A stretch of DNA of 64,000 nucleotides from Vibrio sp. RE88. GTDB lineage: Bacteria; Pseudomonadota; Gammaproteobacteria; Enterobacterales; Vibrionaceae. Position 1 is the first letter of the stretch. Each line of letters opens with the position of its first letter. The notes below the pieces were generated by a model that saw only the letters and a program-made list of their open reading frames with translations, ran no database searches and was not told where the DNA came from. Both the position numbers and the translations under genes were made by a program. Below are positions 63,187 to 64,000 of this stretch, one piece after another. The stretch spans positions 1 to 64,000 of the forward strand of contig NZ_VTYQ01000006.1 in the NCBI RefSeq assembly GCF_013113835.1, in the 5' to 3' direction.

Positions 63187-63247
63187 TATACCCCTGTTTT
63201 TCTACGGTTTTTTTAGCTACCCTTTAGTATTAATGAGTGCTAAAATA

Positions 63248-63261
63248 TTGATGTATATCAA
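63248..63261. promoter_or_regulatory. FNR-type box upstream of fnr
   Basis: TTGATGTATATCAA is a perfect match to TTGAT-N4-ATCAA, centred about 24 bases before the fnr start, which would place FNR over the promoter or start region. This supports negative autoregulation as known in E. coli fnr. Confidence 0.85.
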
Positions 63262-63277
63262 ATCGTGAAAGGTTGTT

Positions 63278-64000
63278 ATGATTTCTGAAAAGCCTGCAAC
63301 AAAACGCATCCAATCCGGCGGATGTGCTATTCACTGTCAAGACTGTAGTATCAGCCAACTGTGTATTCCATTTACACTGAATGAGTCTGAACTTGACCAA
63401 TTAGATCAGATTATTGAACGCAAAAAGCCAATCCAAAAAGGACAAGAGCTTTTTAAAGCGGGCGATGATCTTAAGTCTTTATACGCGATTCGTTCTGGCA
63501 CAATCAAAAGCTACACCATCACAGAACAAGGTGACGAGCAAATTACCGCTTTCCACTTAGCTGGTGATTTGGTTGGTTTTGATGCCATTACTGGCGACCT
63601 ACACCCAAGTTTTGCGCAAGCACTTGAAACTTCGATGGTGTGCGAAATCCCATACGAAATCTTAGATGACCTTTCAGGTAAAATGCCTAAACTTCGTCAG
63701 CAAATAATGCGTTTGATGAGTAACGAAATCAAAGGCGACCAAGAAATGATCCTGCTGCTATCTAAGAAGAATGCAGAAGAGCGCTTGGCGGCATTCCTAT
63801 ACAACCTGTCAACTCGATTCTCTCAACGCGGCTTCAGCCCTCGTGAGTTCCGTTTAACTATGACGCGTGGTGACATTGGTAACTACTTAGGTTTAACGGT
63901 TGAAACCATTTCTCGTTTGCTAGGTCGTTTCCAGAAATCAGAAATCCTCAGTGTTAAGGGCAAGTACATCACGATTCTTGATCATGATACCCTTATGGAA
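63278..64000 (+). CDS. fnr: Oxygen-sensing regulator FNR (3' end beyond window)
   Basis: The 241 residues seen cover nearly all of FNR (about 250). Three N-terminal cysteines ([11 protein letters not shown]) and Cys in QLCIPF ligate the oxygen-labile 4Fe-4S cluster. A cyclic-nucleotide-like domain follows, then a CRP-type helix-turn-helix with [18 protein letters not shown]. The end is truncated by the window border, not by mutation. The position after the cco cluster is typical in Vibrio. Confidence 0.97.
   Translation, partial: MISEKPATKRIQSGGCAIHCQDCSISQLCIPFTLNESELDQLDQIIERKKPIQKGQELFKAGDDLKSLYAIRSGTIKSYTITEQGDEQITAFHLAGDLVGFDAITGDLHPSFAQALETSMVCEIPYEILDDLSGKMPKLRQQIMRLMSNEIKGDQEMILLLSKKNAEERLAAFLYNLSTRFSQRGFSPREFRLTMTRGDIGNYLGLTVETISRLLGRFQKSEILSVKGKYITILDHDTLME

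Overview
The window is bacterial chromosome that reads as a marine Vibrio. The evidence is a vvhB-vvhA hemolysin pair whose toxin has the length and β-trefoil tail of V. vulnificus hemolysin, a gamma-proteobacterial ccoNOQP-ccoGHIS-type oxidase cluster followed by fnr, and the general protein style. The species cannot be fixed from the sequence. No rRNA, tRNA, CRISPR array, integrase or intact insertion sequence was seen.

Layout. (1) 1-2454: secreted pore-forming hemolysin VvhA with its small partner VvhB. (2) 2607-20121: first half of a type III secretion system (T3SS). It holds a chaperone plus a GT44/TcdB-like glycosyltransferase effector, an effector with a SifA-type N-terminal domain, the ssaM-sctV-N-O-P-Q operon, an unknown 1238-residue protein with a CesT-like chaperone, and the operon araC-sctF-sctG-sctI-sctJ-sctK-sctL-sctW. 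(3) 20317-34894: about 15 kb of unrelated genes: a di-heme peroxidase, an XRE regulator with a BenE transporter, a GNAT, a YdjM-like membrane protein, a gst-NTF2-tautomerase operon with a LysR regulator, a metallo-β-lactamase fold enzyme, a C26 amidotransferase, and a pair of large unknown proteins. (4) About 35190-35316: a broken HU gene. (5) 35712-52407: second half of the T3SS: ssaB-sctC-sctD-ssaE-sseA, two sseB-like filament genes, sscA, sseC, sseD, sscB, an sseF-like effector, the two-component pair ssrA/ssrB with a PAP2-like gene, and sctR-S-T-U. (6) 52584-55911: a large secreted protein with a probable heparinase II/III-like domain and a small membrane protein. (7) 56170-64000: cbb3 oxidase, its assembly genes, and fnr cut by the window end.

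The T3SS belongs to the SPI-2 (Ssa/Esc) family also found in Salmonella, Edwardsiella and EPEC. Nearly every SPI-2 apparatus, translocator and chaperone gene has a counterpart of similar length, largely in the same local order. sseE and sseG are absent, sctR-U is detached from sctQ, and the cluster is split by unrelated genes. An Edwardsiella EsrC-like AraC gene heads the needle operon.

The four structural operons (araC-sctF, ssaM, ssaB, sctR) share an inverted repeat TCAGGT-N4-ACCTGA centred 60-69 bases before the first start codon. This is a strong candidate for the operator that couples the system. The most novel elements are this shared operator, the TcdB-like effector, the SifA-domain effector, the 1238-residue protein, and the doubled and expanded EspA/SseB-like filament subunits.
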